Shown: positions 50,130-57,436 of the stretch, one piece after another
Numbering within the stretch: the stretch's first letter is position 1
How the letters are laid out: every line of letters starts with the position of its first letter
Assembly (NCBI RefSeq): GCF_023498005.1
Contig: NZ_CP097289.1
Location: 5,890,001 to 5,954,000, forward strand
Reading direction: 5' to 3'
Length of the DNA: 64,000 nt
Origin: Streptomyces durmitorensis
GTDB lineage: Bacteria; Actinomycetota; Actinomycetes; Streptomycetales; Streptomycetaceae
Translations under genes and position numbers: made by a program
Notes under the pieces: generated by a model
Told to the model about the DNA's origin: nothing
Seen by the model: the letters and a program-made list of their open reading frames with translations, nothing else
Database searches by the model: none

Positions 50130-51626
50130 GTGTCGTCGCACGGCATATCCCGCCGCTCGCTCCTCGTCTCCACCGCAGCCCTCGCGGTGTCCGCAGGGCC
50201 TCTCGCCGCCGTCGCCAAGGCCGCGGCCAAGACCCCGAAGGTCCTGGTGATCGGCCTGGACGGCGCGCTGCTCAGCAGAGTCAAGGACGCGGACGCGCCC
50301 GCGCTCAAGGGTCTGATGAGCGCCGGCCTGACCGCGCCGAGCAGCATCTACGCCAACCCGCTCGCGCCCACCTCGTCGGGCCCCGGCTGGTCGACGCTCA
50401 TCACGGGCGTCTGGCCCGACAAGCACAAGGTCGTGAACAACGAGTTCACCGGCCACAACCTCGCCGCGTACCCGGACTTCATGACCCGGATCGAGGCCGC
50501 GAAGCCCAGCCTGCGGACGTACGCCGTCTCGTCCTGGGCGCCGATCACCGACATCATCTTCTCCGCGAAGGTTGACACCCGGGTCTCCACGCCCGGCACC
50601 GAGTACGACACCGGAACCACCACCCGCGCCGTCGCCGAGGTCAAGAGCGGCAACCCCGACGCCGTCTTCGTCCAGCTCGACAACATCGACCACGCGGGCC
50701 ACGACAGCGGCGCCGCGAGCCAGGCCTATCTCGACGCGATCCACGGCGCCGACGCCCAGGTCGGGCAGATCGTCGCCGCGGTCAAGTCCCGCCCCACGTA
50801 CGGCTCCGAGGACTGGCTCATCATGATCACCGCCGACCACGGGCACACCGACCCCGGCGGCCACGGCGGCTCCAGCTGGCCCGAGCGCCAGACGTTCATG
50901 ATCGCCACCGGCGGCACGGTCACGGCGGGTTCGGTCCGCCACGACGTCCGCATGCCCGACATCGCCGCGAGCGCCCTCGCCCACCTCGGCATCGCGATCG
51001 ACCCGGCCTGGGGCCTGGACGGCCGCCCGATCCAGCAGCCGAAGCCGGACGCGTTCGACGCCCTGCGCCCGCGGCTGACCGGGCCCGTCGACGAGACCGG
51101 CATCGGCTCCGGCGTCATCGGCTTCACGCACACCGCGCCGAGCGGCTGGAGCGTCGACAACGCGAAGATGGGCACGGGCGGCATCACCGAGTGGCGCGGC
51201 TGGTCCTTCACCACGGACGAGTTCTGGACCAAGGCCGAGCGCGACCAGCGGCGCGAGCTCAACATCCGCGCCCGCAACGTCTTCGCGGTCGCCGACGGCG
51301 ACGAGTGGACCGACAAGTCCTTCTCCGGGACGTTCGACTCGACGCTGGTCAGCCCCGCGTACGAGGTGCGGGGCGGCGCGCGGGCCACCCTCACGTACAC
51401 GACGTACTACCGCCAGGAGGCCCCGCAGAAGGGCGAGGTGCTCGTCTCGTACGACGGCGGGGCCCCGGTCACGGTGAAGACGTACACCGCGGACACCCCC
51501 TCCGTCGTCGAGAACATCGCCCTCCAGGTGCCCGCGGGGGTCACGAAAGCCCAGGTCCGCTTCCGGTACACCGGCGGCAACAACTGGTACTGGGTGATCG
51601 ACGGGGTCACGATCACCGCTTCCTGA
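50130..51626 (+). CDS. Tat-exported alkaline phosphatase superfamily protein
   Basis: A 498-residue extracellular phosphodiesterase/phosphatase. The twin-Arg signal HGISRRSLLVSTAALAVSAG directs Tat export. The metal-binding core includes VLVIGLDGALLSR, the nucleophile loop LAPTSSGPGWSTLITGVWPD (Thr/Ser region), VFVQLDNIDHAGHDSG and MITADHGHTDPGGHGG. The C-terminal 150 residues form a beta-rich, probably carbohydrate- or surface-binding domain. GTG 50130 has CGGAGG 5 nt upstream. Placed after the phosphonate transporter with a shared operator motif, it probably releases phosphorus compounds outside the cell. Confidence 0.88.
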   Translation: MSSHGISRRSLLVSTAALAVSAGPLAAVAKAAAKTPKVLVIGLDGALLSRVKDADAPALKGLMSAGLTAPSSIYANPLAPTSSGPGWSTLITGVWPDKHKVVNNEFTGHNLAAYPDFMTRIEAAKPSLRTYAVSSWAPITDIIFSAKVDTRVSTPGTEYDTGTTTRAVAEVKSGNPDAVFVQLDNIDHAGHDSGAASQAYLDAIHGADAQVGQIVAAVKSRPTYGSEDWLIMITADHGHTDPGGHGGSSWPERQTFMIATGGTVTAGSVRHDVRMPDIAASALAHLGIAIDPAWGLDGRPIQQPKPDAFDALRPRLTGPVDETGIGSGVIGFTHTAPSGWSVDNAKMGTGGITEWRGWSFTTDEFWTKAERDQRRELNIRARNVFAVADGDEWTDKSFSGTFDSTLVSPAYEVRGGARATLTYTTYYRQEAPQKGEVLVSYDGGAPVTVKTYTADTPSVVENIALQVPAGVTKAQVRFRYTGGNNWYWVIDGVTITAS

Positions 51627-51631
51627 TTAGG

Positions 51632-51671
51632 CTGTGGGGCGTCGGCACACAGTCGTCCCGGCGCCCCACAG
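51632..51671 (+). terminator. 10-bp hairpin with 20-nt loop after the phosphatase gene
   Basis: CTGTGGGGCG (51632-51641) and CGCCCCACAG (51662-51671) are perfectly complementary. The element starts 5 nt after the phosphatase stop and ends 36 nt before the next start. It may be a terminator without a T-run or a leader structure of the HAD gene. Confidence 0.6.
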
Positions 51672-51707
51672 TGAACTCGCTCAACGCAGACCGCAGGAGT
51701 GCACCCC

Positions 51708-52487
51708 ATGGCAGAGCGCAAGCCCATCGAATCGTGGCTCACCGACATGGACGGCGTGCTCATCCACGAGGGCGTTCCGATCCCCGGCGCCGACGCCTTC
51801 ATCAAGAGGCTCCGGGAGTCCGGGAAGCCCTTCCTGGTCCTGACGAACAACTCGATCTACACCGCGCGCGACCTCCAGGCCCGCCTGAACCGCATGGGTC
51901 TCGAAGTTCCCGTGGAGAACATCTGGACCTCGGCGCTCGCCACCGCGAAGTTCCTGGACGACCAGCGGCCCGGCGGCACGGCGTACGTCATCGGCGAGGC
52001 GGGGCTCACCACCGCCCTGCACGACATCGGGTACGTCCTGACGGACCACGACCCGGACTACGTGGTCCTCGGCGAGACCCGTACGTACTCCTTCGAGGCC
52101 ATGACCAAGGCCGTACGGCTGATCAACGGCGGGGCCCGCTTCATCTGCACGAACCCGGACGAGACCGGGCCCTCCACGGAGGGACCCCTGCCCGCGACCG
52201 GGGCCGTCGCCGCGCTGATCACCAAGGCCACAGGTCGCAACCCGTACTTCGCGGGCAAGCCGAACCCCTTGATGATGCGCACGGGCCTGAACGCCATCGG
52301 GGCGCACTCGGAGACCAGCGCCATGATCGGCGACCGCATGGACACCGATGTCCTCGCCGGTCTTGAGGCCGGGATGGAGACCTTCCTGGTGCTCACCGGT
52401 CTGACCTCCCGGAAGGACATCGATCAGCACCCGTTCCGGCCCTCGAACGTCGTGGACTCCATCGCTGATCTCGTCGACCGGGTCTGA
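51708..52487 (+). CDS. HAD-IIA family phosphatase (NagD-like)
   Basis: A 259-residue cytoplasmic phosphatase. Motif I is WLTDMDGVLIHEG, motif II VLTNNSIYTARDL, the cap region holds FICTNPDETGP, and motifs III/IV are GKPNPLMM and MIGDRMDTDVLAG. Members dephosphorylate nucleotides, sugar phosphates or p-nitrophenyl phosphate. ATG 51708 is chosen over the ATG 9 nt upstream because GGAG lies 8 nt before it. It follows the phosphatase gene in the same direction but after a hairpin, so operon membership is uncertain. Confidence 0.9.
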   Translation: MAERKPIESWLTDMDGVLIHEGVPIPGADAFIKRLRESGKPFLVLTNNSIYTARDLQARLNRMGLEVPVENIWTSALATAKFLDDQRPGGTAYVIGEAGLTTALHDIGYVLTDHDPDYVVLGETRTYSFEAMTKAVRLINGGARFICTNPDETGPSTEGPLPATGAVAALITKATGRNPYFAGKPNPLMMRTGLNAIGAHSETSAMIGDRMDTDVLAGLEAGMETFLVLTGLTSRKDIDQHPFRPSNVVDSIADLVDRV

Positions 52488-52538
52488 CGCGCGCACCACC
52501 CGTTTGCCGCACACGGGAGGCGTGGCACGGCGACGCGC

Positions 52539-52563
52539 GTGAACCTCGAAACAGGAGGTTCAC
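52539..52563 (+). promoter_or_regulatory. Perfect 9-bp hairpin that buries the ribosome-binding site
   Basis: GTGAACCTC (52539-52547) and GAGGTTCAC (52555-52563) pair perfectly around GAAACAG. The Shine-Dalgarno AGGAGG (52553-52558) is half in the loop and half in the stem, and ATG 52565 follows immediately. Folded mRNA would hide the ribosome-binding site. As DNA, the same palindrome could be a repressor operator. Confidence 0.65.
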
Positions 52564-52564
52564 G

Positions 52565-53104
52565 ATGCGTAGAGGAACACTCACCCTGCGTGGCATAGCC
52601 GGGGCGGCTGTCCTCGCCGCGCTCCCCGTCGTCGCCGCCACTCCCGCGCACGCCCATGACGAGGGCAAAGTGCATGCCACGGTCACCCCGTCCAGTGCGG
52701 ATCCCGGGGCCAAGGTCGAGATCAGCGTCACGGGCTGTGACGGGACGACCGGGTCGGCCGGGTCCGGCGCGTTCACGGGGGACGCGAAGCTCACCGGCAG
52801 GGACGGCGACAAGTACTCGCTGAACGGCTCCGCCAAGATCAGGGACGGCGTCGAGGGTTCGTACGACGTGACCGTCATCTGCGACGGCCACCCCCACCAG
52901 GGCGTGGGCACCGTGCAGGTCGGCCGGCATCAGCAGGAGCCCGTATCGCCGGTCCGCGCGGGCGGCGGCGGCACCGCGCAGCTCGCCGCGCACAGCCAGG
53001 AGGCGGGGCCCGGCACCCGGCACGCGGTGATCGGCCTGGTGCTCGCCGGGGTGGCGGCCGTGGCCGTGGCGTTCCGCAGCGTCCGCCGGCGCCGCTCCGA
53101 GTGA
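52565..53104 (+). CDS. Secreted, membrane-anchored hypothetical protein
   Basis: A 179-residue protein. Residues 1-30 are a signal peptide (MRRGTLTLRGIAGAAVLAAL, cleavage near AHA-H). The mature part begins with HDEGKVHATVTPSSADPGAK and resembles an Ig-like/CopC-like beta domain with two cysteines (VTGCDGT, VICDGHPH). A linker (about 115-145), one C-terminal hydrophobic segment and the tail RSVRRRRSE follow; no LPxTG motif is seen. It is directly followed by a class F sortase gene, a pairing common in Streptomyces. Function is unknown. Confidence 0.82.
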   Translation: MRRGTLTLRGIAGAAVLAALPVVAATPAHAHDEGKVHATVTPSSADPGAKVEISVTGCDGTTGSAGSGAFTGDAKLTGRDGDKYSLNGSAKIRDGVEGSYDVTVICDGHPHQGVGTVQVGRHQQEPVSPVRAGGGGTAQLAAHSQEAGPGTRHAVIGLVLAGVAAVAVAFRSVRRRRSE

Positions 53105-53107
53105 CGG

Positions 53108-53797
53108 GTGGCGGCCGACGTGTCGGGCCATGAGAAGCCGGCGGGGCAGCCGGCCGGGCACGGGCGATTCCTCACCGGGGTCGCCTGGGCGCTGCTGCTC
53201 GTGGGGCTCTGGCTGTGGGGCAGCGAGATCACGGACGTACGCGGCGGTGTCTCGGAGCCCACGACCGGTGACGTCGCCGCGGTGGGGCGGCCGTTCGGTG
53301 TCGAACTCCCGGACGCGCACAAGCCGTTGGGCGCCGCCAAGCCGCAGCGCGTGGATGTCCCCTCGCTGAAGGTGCGGGCACCCGTGGTCGTCCGCGGGCT
53401 CGATCAGGACGGCGCCATCGATCCGCCGCCGTTCGAGGAGGCGGGCTCCGTCGGCTGGTACGGCGGCGGTACGCGCCCCGGCGCCGCGGGCACCTCCCTG
53501 TTCGTCGGCCACGTCGACACCGAGACGCGCCCCGCGGTCTTCTACGACCTCAGCGCCATGCGGCCCGGCGAGAAGGTCCGGGTGGCCCGCGACGACGGCT
53601 CGGTCGCGGAGTTCACCGTGGACGACGTCCAGGTCCTCAGCCGGGACCGCTTCGACGCGAAGAAGGCGTACGGCCCCCACGAGGAGGGCCGCGCCGAGCT
53701 GCGCCTGATCACGTGCGGCGGCACGTTCGACCGGGCGAGCAAGACGTACTCGGCGAACGTGGTGGTGTCCGCCTACCTCACCGGGGTGGGGCGGTAG
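53108..53797 (+). CDS. Class F sortase
   Basis: A 229-residue membrane-anchored cysteine transpeptidase. One N-terminal span (about 20-36, LTGVAWALLLVGLWLWG) leads to the catalytic domain with the His in LFVGHVDTETRPAVF and the Cys in LRLITCGGTFDRASKTY; the Arg follows in the same segment. The TCGG-FDR pattern marks class F. GTG 53108 is 3 nt after the stop of the secreted-protein gene, so the two are co-transcribed. The last 20 nt overlap the end of cbtA on the other strand. Confidence 0.92.
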   Translation: MAADVSGHEKPAGQPAGHGRFLTGVAWALLLVGLWLWGSEITDVRGGVSEPTTGDVAAVGRPFGVELPDAHKPLGAAKPQRVDVPSLKVRAPVVVRGLDQDGAIDPPPFEEAGSVGWYGGGTRPGAAGTSLFVGHVDTETRPAVFYDLSAMRPGEKVRVARDDGSVAEFTVDDVQVLSRDRFDAKKAYGPHEEGRAELRLITCGGTFDRASKTYSANVVVSAYLTGVGR

Positions 53798-54623
53798 GGG
53801 TGGCGCCGGGGCGCGAGGGCACTCCCGCCGTCCTCGCGCCCACGGTGGCACCCCTGGCGGCCCCTTCCCGGAAGGACCGCAGGCCAAGGCCTCCGAAGAC
53901 CGCCGCGAACACGGCCCACAACAGGGCGTGCGAGGCGACCGAGAGGACGCGGAAGTCCCACAGGAGCGTCGCGTCCACCGGGACCGGGTCGGGGTTGTCC
54001 GGGAGGAGGAAGAGCGCGGTGAGGACGGCGACCGTCGTGAGGGCCGCCGCGATCTGCCTCGCCGGTACGGATCTGGCCGTCAGGCGTACGTACACCTGCC
54101 GGGCCAGGAACATGCCGAGGACGCCGATCGCGACGGAGGCGAGCCACAGCGCCTGCCGCTCGCCGACCGTGCCCGAGTCGCCGACGCCCGGCGGGTTCGC
54201 CGGGTAGCGCAGACCGGGCAGCAGGGAGACGGCGAGGAACGCGGCTCCCGCGAAGGCGAGGGCCCGCGGCCATGGGCTCGCGTGCGGGTCGCGGCGGTGC
54301 ACCAGGGCGTACGCCACGGCGAAGAGGACGCCGATGGCCAGACCGGCGACGACCGCGGAGACCACGAGCCCCGCGTGCTGGGTGGAGCGCGTGAACAGCT
54401 CCTCGTGGTGCTGTGCCGCCTGAGCGGCGCCGTGCGCGTGCTCCTCGGCCGCCGCGCGCTTCTCCTCGGCGCGGATCGCCCGGTCCATCAGCGGCTCGGT
54501 GAGGAGCAGGGAGAAGAGACCGGCCGCGAGGCCCGCCGCTCCTCCCGCCACGAGACCGCGGCCGAGCAGGGGCAGGACAGGTGAGGACGGGGGAGGCGGG
54601 GGAGAGGACGCAGGGGATGGCAT
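53778..54623 (-). CDS. cbtA: CbtA, membrane subunit of a cobalt transporter
   Basis: A 281-residue membrane protein with about five to six spans. It begins MPSPASSPPPPPSSPVLPLL, then GRGLVAGGAAGLAAGLFSLL and the CbtA-type EEKRAAAEEHAHGAAQAAQHHE loop rich in Glu and His. HAGLVVSAVVAGLAIGVLFA and PANPPGVGDSGTVGERQALW are also family features. CbtAB is a predicted cobalt importer linked to cobalamin riboswitches, as found here. ATG 54623 lies 20 nt after the cbtB stop. Confidence 0.9.
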   Translation of the reverse strand: MPSPASSPPPPPSSPVLPLLGRGLVAGGAAGLAAGLFSLLLTEPLMDRAIRAEEKRAAAEEHAHGAAQAAQHHEELFTRSTQHAGLVVSAVVAGLAIGVLFAVAYALVHRRDPHASPWPRALAFAGAAFLAVSLLPGLRYPANPPGVGDSGTVGERQALWLASVAIGVLGMFLARQVYVRLTARSVPARQIAAALTTVAVLTALFLLPDNPDPVPVDATLLWDFRVLSVASHALLWAVFAAVFGGLGLRSFREGAARGATVGARTAGVPSRPGATPTAPPR

Positions 54624-54643
54624 GGCGCCGTGTCCGTCCCCGG

Positions 54644-54865
54644 TCAGTGGCACGGGGCACCGAAGAGGTGCCTGCCGTCGTGGGCGAACTCGTGCAGATA
54701 GCTGCCGGTCGCGGAGATCAGCGAGCCGTTGTCGAAGAAGACCGCGTAGAGCGCGATCAGCGCGACGATGACCGCGGCCGAGGCGATGAGCCAGTCGCGG
54801 GTGTGGACCGTGGCGGCCTGGACCGCCGTCCTGTCGGTGCCCGATGCTGCGGTGTGCAGTGACAT
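54644..54865 (-). CDS. cbtB: CbtB, small subunit of a cobalt transporter
   Basis: A 73-residue protein with one membrane span (about 27-45, LIASAAVIVALIALYAVFF) and a C-terminal His-rich metal site, YLHEFAHDGRHLFGAPCH, typical of CbtB. ATG 54865 has AGGAGG 9 nt upstream, just below the cobalamin riboswitch. It is the promoter-proximal gene of the cbtBA operon. Confidence 0.93.
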   Translation of the reverse strand: MSLHTAASGTDRTAVQAATVHTRDWLIASAAVIVALIALYAVFFDNGSLISATGSYLHEFAHDGRHLFGAPCH

Positions 54866-54889
54866 GTCGAAGGGCCTCCTCTGGGGTTT

Positions 54890-55020
54890 CCACGCCCCGA
54901 AGCAGGAGTACGACGGCTCAGTTCCTGACTTCCGCACCCCAGGCTGGCGTGCGGTCACAGTGGCGGGCCCGCCCCGGAATCGCACCGGGTTCCTGTCAAC
55001 CATCGCCTCGATGTGTGGAC
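54890..55020 (-). ncRNA. Cobalamin (B12) riboswitch upstream of cbtBA
   Basis: On the minus strand the conserved core is visible in order: AACCCGGTGCGATTCCGGG (P3 hairpin, CCCGG/CCGGG), GCGGGCCCGC, CCACTGTGA (the conserved ACTGTGA), the P6 hairpin CCGCAC/GTGCGG, and GAAGTCAGGAACTG (the B12-box region, 54917-54932). It ends about 50 nt before the cbtB start and its AGGAGG site, so ligand binding could hide the ribosome-binding site or terminate transcription. Outer limits are approximate. A TTGACA (55062-55057) upstream could be its -35 box, with no clear -10. Confidence 0.88.
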
Positions 55021-55353
55021 TTGTCGCCCGGAGAGTCCCAGTTGGTCATGGACACTGTCAATGGAACCTGTATCAGGACAACCCGGCCCGGTCGGCGGCC
55101 CGCTCCCCCCGGAGCCGTCGACCGGGCTGGTCCTCGACCGCGCGCGCACGAGCTGCGGGAGTAACCCGGCGCCGGCGCGGGAGGTTCGGTGACCAACCCC
55201 GCAGTGCGGGATGGACGATCAGGCCGGGGGCTTGGGCCGTTGTGACGACTCTAGAACGGATGAGCGCTGGAGCCTAGGGGTGGATTGACGCCAAGTCGTG
55301 ATCCGATTCCTCTCTGTGATCATCGCAGGTGATGATGGTCCTCGGAGCGGCCG
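55021..55353. other. Intergenic stretch with nothing further recognised
   Basis: This 333-nt stretch lies between the riboswitch and the end of the ANTAR gene. It should contain the cbtBA promoter near its left end (TTGACA on the minus strand at 55057-55062) and the 3' region of the ANTAR gene at its right. I see no gene, terminator hairpin with long arms, or repeat in it. Confidence 0.4.
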
Positions 55354-56109
55354 TCAGGAAGGTTCGGACCAACTGCCGCGCAGTGCGGCGTCGTCGAGCG
55401 ATCCCTTGATCACTTCGGTGGCGACCACCTCCATGACCAGCCGTTCTCTGCGCGCGTACCGCCGCAGCGCGTCAAAGGCCTCGTCGACACCGGTGTGCCA
55501 GCGTTCGGCGAGTATGCCCTTGGCCTGTTCGATGCGTATACGGCTGGTCAGAGCGCCCTGGAGCTGTATCGCGAGAACCCGATACTCCGTGTAGGCACGG
55601 TGGTTGTGCAGGCCTACCGCTGCGGCGTCGGCGATCGCCTGCGCCAGACGCAACTCCCCGTCGGTGTGGCGGGTCCGGGAGTTCTCGGGCACGAAGACGT
55701 TCAGCGCGCCGAGCAGTGTCTCGCGCTGCCGCAGCGGGACCGCGTACGTCATCCCGATGCCGCGGCGGCGGGCCAGCGCCGTGAACTCCGGCCAGCGGTC
55801 GGCGGGTTCGTCCGCCGCGAGCCGCACGGGCGGCACCGCGAGGCCCGTGCCGAGGCTCTCCACGCAGGGCCCACCGCTCTGCTGGGCCCCTAGCAGGTCG
55901 AGCGCCAGGTCCCGGGGGTGGCCCCCGGCGGCCACCCCCGGCGTGCCGGTGCCGTCGAAGATGACGCCGGCGGCAGTGGCGTCGAGCAGCTCCACGCAGT
56001 GGCCCGCGACCCGGCTCAGGTAGCGCTCCGGGTCGAAGTCGTCGTCCAGAGTGTTGGTGGTCTCCACCAGGACTTCGGCCAGCCGTAGTTCAGAGGTGTG
56101 ATCCCGCAT
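55354..56109 (-). CDS. GAF-ANTAR RNA-binding regulator
   Basis: A 251-residue cytoplasmic protein. A GAF sensor domain (about 25-170; GMTYAVPLRQRETLLGALNV) is followed by an ANTAR RNA-binding domain (about 180-240; QGALTSRIRIEQAKGILAER and DEAFDALRRYARRERL). ANTAR proteins bind paired hexaloop hairpins in leader RNA and prevent termination. The signal is unknown. ATG 56109 follows GGGAGGAGAT; the frame further upstream is not protein-like. Confidence 0.92.
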   Translation of the reverse strand: MRDHTSELRLAEVLVETTNTLDDDFDPERYLSRVAGHCVELLDATAAGVIFDGTGTPGVAAGGHPRDLALDLLGAQQSGGPCVESLGTGLAVPPVRLAADEPADRWPEFTALARRRGIGMTYAVPLRQRETLLGALNVFVPENSRTRHTDGELRLAQAIADAAAVGLHNHRAYTEYRVLAIQLQGALTSRIRIEQAKGILAERWHTGVDEAFDALRRYARRERLVMEVVATEVIKGSLDDAALRGSWSEPS

Positions 56110-56270
56110 GATCTCCTCCCCAAGAGCGCCACCCCGCGCACTGCGCCTACCCCCGGGCGCCGGGCTGTAACAGGTATCCAACAGCTCTCCGCAGCGGACG
56201 GGCGGGCCTCGTGGGCCGGGAGTGCGTATGTCAGGATTGAGAATCGGACAGTGCACCCAAGGGGGAGTGG

Positions 56271-57305
56271 ATGTACCACAAAGGCACCGGCCGCGGTCAT
56301 CGGATCGCGGCCCGGGGGGTGAAGGCTGCGGCGGCGTTTGCGGGGGCTGCGCTGCTGCTGTCGGGGTGCTCCTCCGATGACGGTTCGGGCAACGAGGAGT
56401 CGTCGGGGAACCCGGTCGAGCAACAGCCGAAGGGCACCGACCCGTACTGGGTCAACCCGGACGGCAACGCGGCCAAGCAGGTCGCCACGTACGAGAAGGA
56501 CGGCAAGAAGGACGACGCCGAGCTGATCCGCAAGATCGCCGAGCAGCCCGTCGCGGAGTGGATCATCCCGGAGAACGCGGAGGACCAGGCGCGCGGTTTC
56601 ACCGAGGCCGCCCAGAAGGCCGACCGTGACGCCCTGTTGGTCCTCTACAACATCCCGCACCGCGACTGCGGCCAGTACTCGGGCGGCGGCGCGGCCGACG
56701 GCAACGCCTACCGCACCTTCATCGACCAGGTGGCGAAGGGCATCGGTGACCGCAACGCCACGGTCATCCTGGAGCCGGACGCGGTGCTCCACATGGTCGA
56801 CAACTGCACGCCGGAGGAGTTTCACGAGGAGCGGTACGACCTCCTCAAGGGTGCCATCGAGAAGCTCAAGTCCCTGAAGAACACCAAGGTGTACCTGGAC
56901 GCGGGCAACGCGGGCTGGAAGAACCCCGACTCGCTCTGGGAGCCCCTGAAGTGGTCGGGCGTCGAGCAGGCCGACGGCTTCTCGGTGAACGTCTCGAACT
57001 TCCAGACGACCGAGGCCAGCACGGAGTTCGGCAAGAAGCTGTCGGCGAAGATCGGCAACAAGCCGTTCGTCATCGACACCGCGCGCAACGGCAACGGCGC
57101 GTACACCAAGGGCAAGGACACCTGGTGCAACCCGCCGGGCCGCGCGCTCGGCGAGGCGCCCACCACCAAGACCGATGACCCGCTGGTCGACGCGTATCTG
57201 TGGGTCAAGCGACCCGGTGAGTCCGACGGCACCTGTCGCGGTGGGCCCAAGGCGGGGGCCTGGTGGCCCGAGTACGCGCTGAAGCTGGCGGAGGGCGCCA
57301 AGTAA
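56271..57305 (+). CDS. cslZ: Glycoside hydrolase family 6 lipoprotein (CslZ-like endoglucanase)
   Basis: A 344-residue extracellular lipoprotein with lipobox LSGC (ALLLSGCSSDD). The GH6 fold has NIPHRDCGQYSGGGA, VILEPDAVLHM, VYLDAGNAGW, FSVNVSNF, DTARNGNG and CNPPGRALG, all standard GH6 blocks. Asp residues in RDCGQYS and LEPDAV are the expected catalytic pair region. In S. coelicolor and S. lividans a GH6 gene, cslZ, lies beside cslA-glxA and acts with them in tip polysaccharide turnover; the same trio is present here, though this copy converges on glxA. ATG 56271 has GGGGGAG upstream. Confidence 0.88.
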   Translation: MYHKGTGRGHRIAARGVKAAAAFAGAALLLSGCSSDDGSGNEESSGNPVEQQPKGTDPYWVNPDGNAAKQVATYEKDGKKDDAELIRKIAEQPVAEWIIPENAEDQARGFTEAAQKADRDALLVLYNIPHRDCGQYSGGGAADGNAYRTFIDQVAKGIGDRNATVILEPDAVLHMVDNCTPEEFHEERYDLLKGAIEKLKSLKNTKVYLDAGNAGWKNPDSLWEPLKWSGVEQADGFSVNVSNFQTTEASTEFGKKLSAKIGNKPFVIDTARNGNGAYTKGKDTWCNPPGRALGEAPTTKTDDPLVDAYLWVKRPGESDGTCRGGPKAGAWWPEYALKLAEGAK

Positions 57306-57321
57306 TAGCGCGAGTCACTTA

Positions 57322-57371
57322 AAAGCCGCAGTCGCGTCTGCCGGGATCTCGGCTGATGCGACTGCGGCTTT
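57322..57371. terminator. Strong bidirectional terminator between the GH6 gene and glxA
   Basis: Perfect 14-bp arms AAAGCCGCAGTCGC (57322-57335) and GCGACTGCGGCTTT (57358-57371) enclose a 22-nt loop. A- and T-tracts flank the stem on each side, so it can act in both directions. Confidence 0.9.
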
Positions 57372-57394
57372 CTTCGTGGTTGCTCGCGCCCCGC

Positions 57395-57433
57395 GGCGGA
57401 GCCGCATATAGACACAGCCCCGCGCCCCTTACG
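57395..57433. repeat. Streptomyces-type dispersed repeat (CGGAGCCGCATAT / CCCCGCGCCCC family)
   Basis: GGCGGAGCCGCATATAGACA followed by CAGCCCCGCGCCCCTTACGGGG resembles a short element I know as common at gene ends in Streptomyces. It sits just beyond the glxA stop. A related segment is at 38816-38855. Confidence 0.6.
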
Positions 57434-57436
57434 GGG

